16,429 nucleotides of DNA, from NCBI GenBank assembly GCA_015067125.1, contig SVNB01000030.1, forward strand, positions 1-16,429. The letters are read 5' to 3'. The stretch is from Oscillospiraceae bacterium (GTDB lineage Bacteria; Bacillota; Clostridia; Oscillospirales; Ruminococcaceae). Positions 14,201 to 16,429 of this stretch are shown piece after piece. The notes beneath the pieces were generated by a model, which was not told the DNA's origin, searched no databases, and saw nothing but the letters and a program-made list of their open reading frames with translations. Position 1 is the first letter of the stretch, and each line of letters starts with the position of its first letter. Made by a program: the position numbers and the translations under genes.

Positions 14201-16429
14201 ATTATCATTGAGCATTGCGTTGATGAGAGTCTGAAGTTTAACTTCGGTGGTGTTCTCATCGTTCATATAGAGAAGAGGTTCGCCGTTAAGGCCGATGTAG
14301 GTATAGCCGGATTCAACGATGGTCATGGCAAAATCCATAACGCCGTTTTTGTTTCCGTCAACTTTTGCATAAAGGCCGGTTACGTTGCCGTTTACGTCTT
14401 TAACAAGCCATTCTGCAAAGGTTTCTTCGATTTTCTCTTTTGCTTCGTCAACTTCGGTGCGGGTGATGGTGTAGGAACCCTCTGCGAAGAGTCTGTCGAG
14501 CTGTTCAAGAGTGAAAGTATAGGTGGAAGTGGTGATTTCGTCAACGCCGTCAACGGTGTATCTGTATTCCCAACCGGAAGTTGCGTGTTTGGGAAGGTTG
14601 ATTTCAAGATCGCTTACGGTGATGGTCTGATCAGCTTCGCCTTCGATTACTACGGTATATTCTTTTTCGGAATAGGTGTAGTAAACGTTAACTTTTGCGT
14701 TGAGTTCTTCATCAACAAGTTCGTCAAGGCTGCCTTCTATGGTTTCAACGTAATATTTGTTGTTGCCGTTAAGAAGATTGCTTACCTGTGCTTCAACAGA
14801 AGCTTTAAGGGTGTTGATATCTTCCTGGGTAAGAACGGTGCCGCGATCCATAGGATCGGTGGTAATGGTTGCTTCGCCGTTAGGAGTATCGATAATGATC
14901 TGAACGTAAACCTGGCTGGAATCGGTTGCAGTAAGAGCCGCAGAATCCACATAAGGTGCGCCGGTGGCGGTGCAGGAGGTTTCGCCTTCGGCAGAAAGTG
15001 CTGCTGCAAGTTTGCCGAGGTTTGCGCTTGCAGTGTTGATTGCTGCGTTGGGAAGAGTGAGTGCTTCGAGGTAGCCGTTAAGTTTGGTTTCTACGTCTGC
15101 AATTTTATCTGCATACTGCGGATAGCCTGCTGCGGTAACCATGATCTTAAGAGCTTCTTCCTCTTTGGTCATTTCGCCAAGGTAGCCTGCAAGTTTGGTT
15201 ACTTCGCTGATGATTTCTTCAGCGTTTTCATAATAGTATTTAAGGCCTTCTGCTGCGTAATCTTCTACATAGTTAAAGATTTTAAGAAGGTTGTTGCTTG
15301 CAAGGTTGTTGTTGATGATGCTGCTTACTACATTTTTGAAGTATTTCTGCATTGCCTTGTTTGCTTCATCAGCATCGGTGTCGTCGCCGGGAGTAAAGTC
15401 GGTAACGTCGATAACGCCGTTGAGTGCACCGAATTTGGTCTTATCAAGCATTTCAAGATCATCTTTCATACCTGCAAGGCCGTCCATAACGCCGGTCTGT
15501 GCTTCTGCTTCTTCTTTAAGAGCTGCAGCAAGATCAAGCACTTTCTGAACGTCTTCTACGCTGTAGTTGGAAAGAGAAAGTCTGTAAACAACTTTTACAG
15601 CGTTTTCGTTCCATTCCGCGGTGTTGCCGCTGAAGAGGTTTTCGGTACCCTCTGCGCCGTAGGAATAGGGAACCCAGTTAAGGCCTGCATAAGCGGAAGC
15701 GTAGGTTTCCTGTGCAACGACCTGGCCGTTTTCAAGTTTTACAAGGGATTCGGAATCAGCAGGATCGGGTTTACGGTAGCTGATAGTTTCATCGCCTTTA
15801 AGTGCGCCGGAAGTAAGAATTGCTTTTGCAACGTCATCGCCATAGTTGTTTGCGATGATTGCATAAAGGTTCTGGGTGTTATAGGATTTGCCGGAAGTTC
15901 TGGTAACTTCGGTTGCACCAAGAATGGTAACAACTTCGCCCTGTGCGTGTTTTTCGCCGTTTACAACATAGTCATAAGCTTTGGTTGCGTCTGCGTGAGG
16001 TTCGAGGGTGAGTTTGTAGCCGTAAGGAACGGTTTTTACAATATCACCGGTTACTTCGCAGTCAACGGGAGCATAGGTATAGGTTACTTCGATATCTTCG
16101 GTAAGAGTTGCGGGAATTTCGGAAACGGTTACTTTATAACCATCTTCGGTATAAACTTCCGCCCACTCTGCAAGAGCTGCATCCACAACGCCTTTGGCTT
16201 CCGCAATAATTTTTTCTGCGGTTACGCCTTCGTCAAGGGTTACAACCTCTGCTTTGGAAGCGTATTCAACAAGCTCGGCGCTGTCTGCAGCGTCTTCCAC
16301 AACGTTAAGAACAACTTTTACGTTAACGTTTTTCATGTTCATGTTAGCCTGAACAGAAACTTCATCAACGGTAAGCGGGTTTTTAACTTCAACAGCGGTA
16401 AGTTCGCCAAGGCCTGCTACAAGAGCATC
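11216..16429 (-). CDS. Giant secreted multidomain protein, C-terminal 1737 residues (5' end outside window), sorting signal cut short
   Basis: The frame stays open upstream of the ATG at 16342 to the window edge (…LTVDEVSVQAN before MNMKNV), so that ATG is internal. The visible part is acidic and repetitive. Two beta-type modules share a pattern of YTY…, a hydrophobic-Lys-Leu strand, YxYxVxG and (Y/T)xxTRT (about 85-150 and 560-650). Two helical segments share AKLGIxxDL (about 873 and 1400). Around 1015-1075 lies a stretch with LDLNGHTVNGN, typical of right-handed beta-helix surface proteins. From about 1488 to 1710 a Cys-pair region carries CPECG, CEDCG, CELCG and HKWGNW motifs like those of the 1-2112 protein. 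It ends SSGGG, then NPETG (1728-1732), APVFD and stop: no membrane helix and no basic tail. It is presumably exported (signal peptide outside the window); whether it is wall-bound is doubtful. No enzyme domain was recognised. Confidence 0.88.
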   Translation of the reverse strand, partial: DALVAGLGELTAVEVKNPLTVDEVSVQANMNMKNVNVKVVLNVVEDAADSAELVEYASKAEVVTLDEGVTAEKIIAEAKGVVDAALAEWAEVYTEDGYKVTVSEIPATLTEDIEVTYTYAPVDCEVTGDIVKTVPYGYKLTLEPHADATKAYDYVVNGEKHAQGEVVTILGATEVTRTSGKSYNTQNLYAIIANNYGDDVAKAILTSGALKGDETISYRKPDPADSESLVKLENGQVVAQETYASAYAGLNWVPYSYGAEGTENLFSGNTAEWNENAVKVVYRLSLSNYSVEDVQKVLDLAAALKEEAEAQTGVMDGLAGMKDDLEMLDKTKFGALNGVIDVTDFTPGDDTDADEANKAMQKYFKNVVSSIINNNLASNNLLKIFNYVEDYAAEGLKYYYENAEEIISEVTKLAGYLGEMTKEEEALKIMVTAAGYPQYADKIADVETKLNGYLEALTLPNAAINTASANLGKLAAALSAEGETSCTATGAPYVDSAALTATDSSQVYVQIIIDTPNGEATITTDPMDRGTVLTQEDINTLKASVEAQVSNLLNGNNKYYVETIEGSLDELVDEELNAKVNVYYTYSEKEYTVVIEGEADQTITVSDLEINLPKHATSGWEYRYTVDGVDEITTSTYTFTLEQLDRLFAEGSYTITRTEVDEAKEKIEETFAEWLVKDVNGNVTGLYAKVDGNKNGVMDFAMTIVESGYTYIGLNGEPLLYMNDENTTEVKLQTLINAMLNDNLFSNETLITLGKAGKGEFVHASMQLGNSANDIVFKDLDFTLYLSSVPSQMATVANGLEKIKPYMTFKSESGVMAVYATLPEKVYEVYLAALIATGNIDKDDMEAVNSEIAAQFLWDYVELIMATDANTTTYTNTLAKLGIDKDLTGAEKYYQLAKKALTNPGVVVNPEDDNELVDLSVTANGKKAIDGIINLLGIDVSAYETYMGMIYEYKGEGAALTAAATAELTNTNNGFEAALVDVRHPVDSKVDYLEKFDFTNNLSERVKSIAGEAAIILLDDVTGDLVFNDVTILDLNGHTVNGNIVANGRTLIFDSKLDTFESGSVTGTVSGTATATIVGGKYASDVTALLPEGFEVENGTVRNVLYTIEENNGDILFKADADILDKDIVSYTEAAGMIAADMAVDLVLNYFTSASLYADGYQIYNVTVEDIIGIYDSTNRKEQLINTALGFVSLADLNAFINGIIDEMLDFAAIEEAIDNDTAILDMEVTVAPWSVTVDHVVAEDYVTFGIAPNTDLEETFTVGLAMDGSEGKKEYAANLVGGLSDIVDTADAQVEIHKPSYSNNHFKVSGEGYATLIIDVTKDNNTENDTAYTYEEYVNVLAVVFANGVEDEAKAKALVDAIGEDNATMKAAIDALTVKDVFDALKNMSVKTTFADMVAKLGITEDLGRAAALEEIYHLVANAAGEGLEYLDIIGPSRTLGSLWNESTGYYEYSTTRSADKTVSKGGYSLTVGAEITKATLKVKLFGEEDEHVHGTATREENVVPATCGKDGSYDLVTYCPECGTVLNREHKVIPATGKHENIVTDEGYPATCSAEGLTDGSHCEDCGTVIVAQEIIPIDENAHNWYNKEIDIVWELVDGKWTCKATHYCEYNSQHSETVEATITSEVIEKATCCEPGTTRYTARFNADWITEILYKDVDDIPVDPDAHKWGNWVTVKEPTYYEEGLAKRECELCGDVEYKSIPKKRKPSSGGGIIIDLTGKDDEGNPETGAPVFD

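Noticed and set aside
16340..16342. ATG as start of the giant protein
   Set aside because: The frame is open to the window edge and the upstream residues continue the same composition; no ribosome site or signal peptide follows the ATG.

Overview
The window looks like a chromosomal segment of a Gram-positive, gut-type Clostridia bacterium (Oscillospirales/Ruminococcaceae-like is my inference). The grounds are strong AGGAGG-type ribosome sites, TTGACA-17-TATAAT sigma-A promoters, very large secreted proteins with bacterial Ig-like domains and Cys-pair modules ending in an NPxTG sorting motif, a lipoprotein, and clusters of short palindromic repeats of a kind common between genes in this group. 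No phage, CRISPR, rRNA or tRNA gene was seen.

Layout. Two large surface proteins, both running off the window, converge on a central block of independent genes. On the left (1-2112, +) is the C-terminal 703 residues of an Ig-like (BIG2) surface protein with an intact NPNTG-TM-KRKK anchor. On the right (11216-16429, -) is the C-terminal 1737 residues of a much larger relative. Its last residues stop just after NPETGAPVFD, so the membrane part of the sorting signal is absent. Between them lie a trigger-factor-like PPIase without the ribosome-binding domain (2429-3373, -), adenine deaminase (3561-5279, +), a small lipoprotein (5348-5836, -), a P1/S58 Ntn-type aminopeptidase related to NylC (5983-6951, +), a two-gene operon of an SPFH protein and a 58-residue ribbon-helix-helix-like protein (7503-8727, -), a small membrane-anchored secreted protein (9463-9927, -), and a ROK-family sugar-kinase-like protein that lacks the usual catalytic Asp (10040-10978, -).

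Most of these genes have their own promoter and terminator, so the block reads as single-gene units rather than a pathway. The exception is the SPFH/RHH pair, whose promoter carries a palindrome and two ATGATATC half-sites 11 bp apart at the expected start of transcription, suggesting autoregulation.

Two intergenic stretches (6952-7470 and 8846-9432) are packed with repeats. At least nine units share one plan: a conserved lead, a hairpin whose stem sequence differs between units, a short linker, and a C-rich/G-rich hairpin. A second family consists of hairpins of different sequence followed by CCCTACGG. A 121-bp piece occurs twice with four differences. These repeats, the degenerate ROK protein, the truncated sorting signal and the putative SPFH-RHH operator are the points most worth following up.
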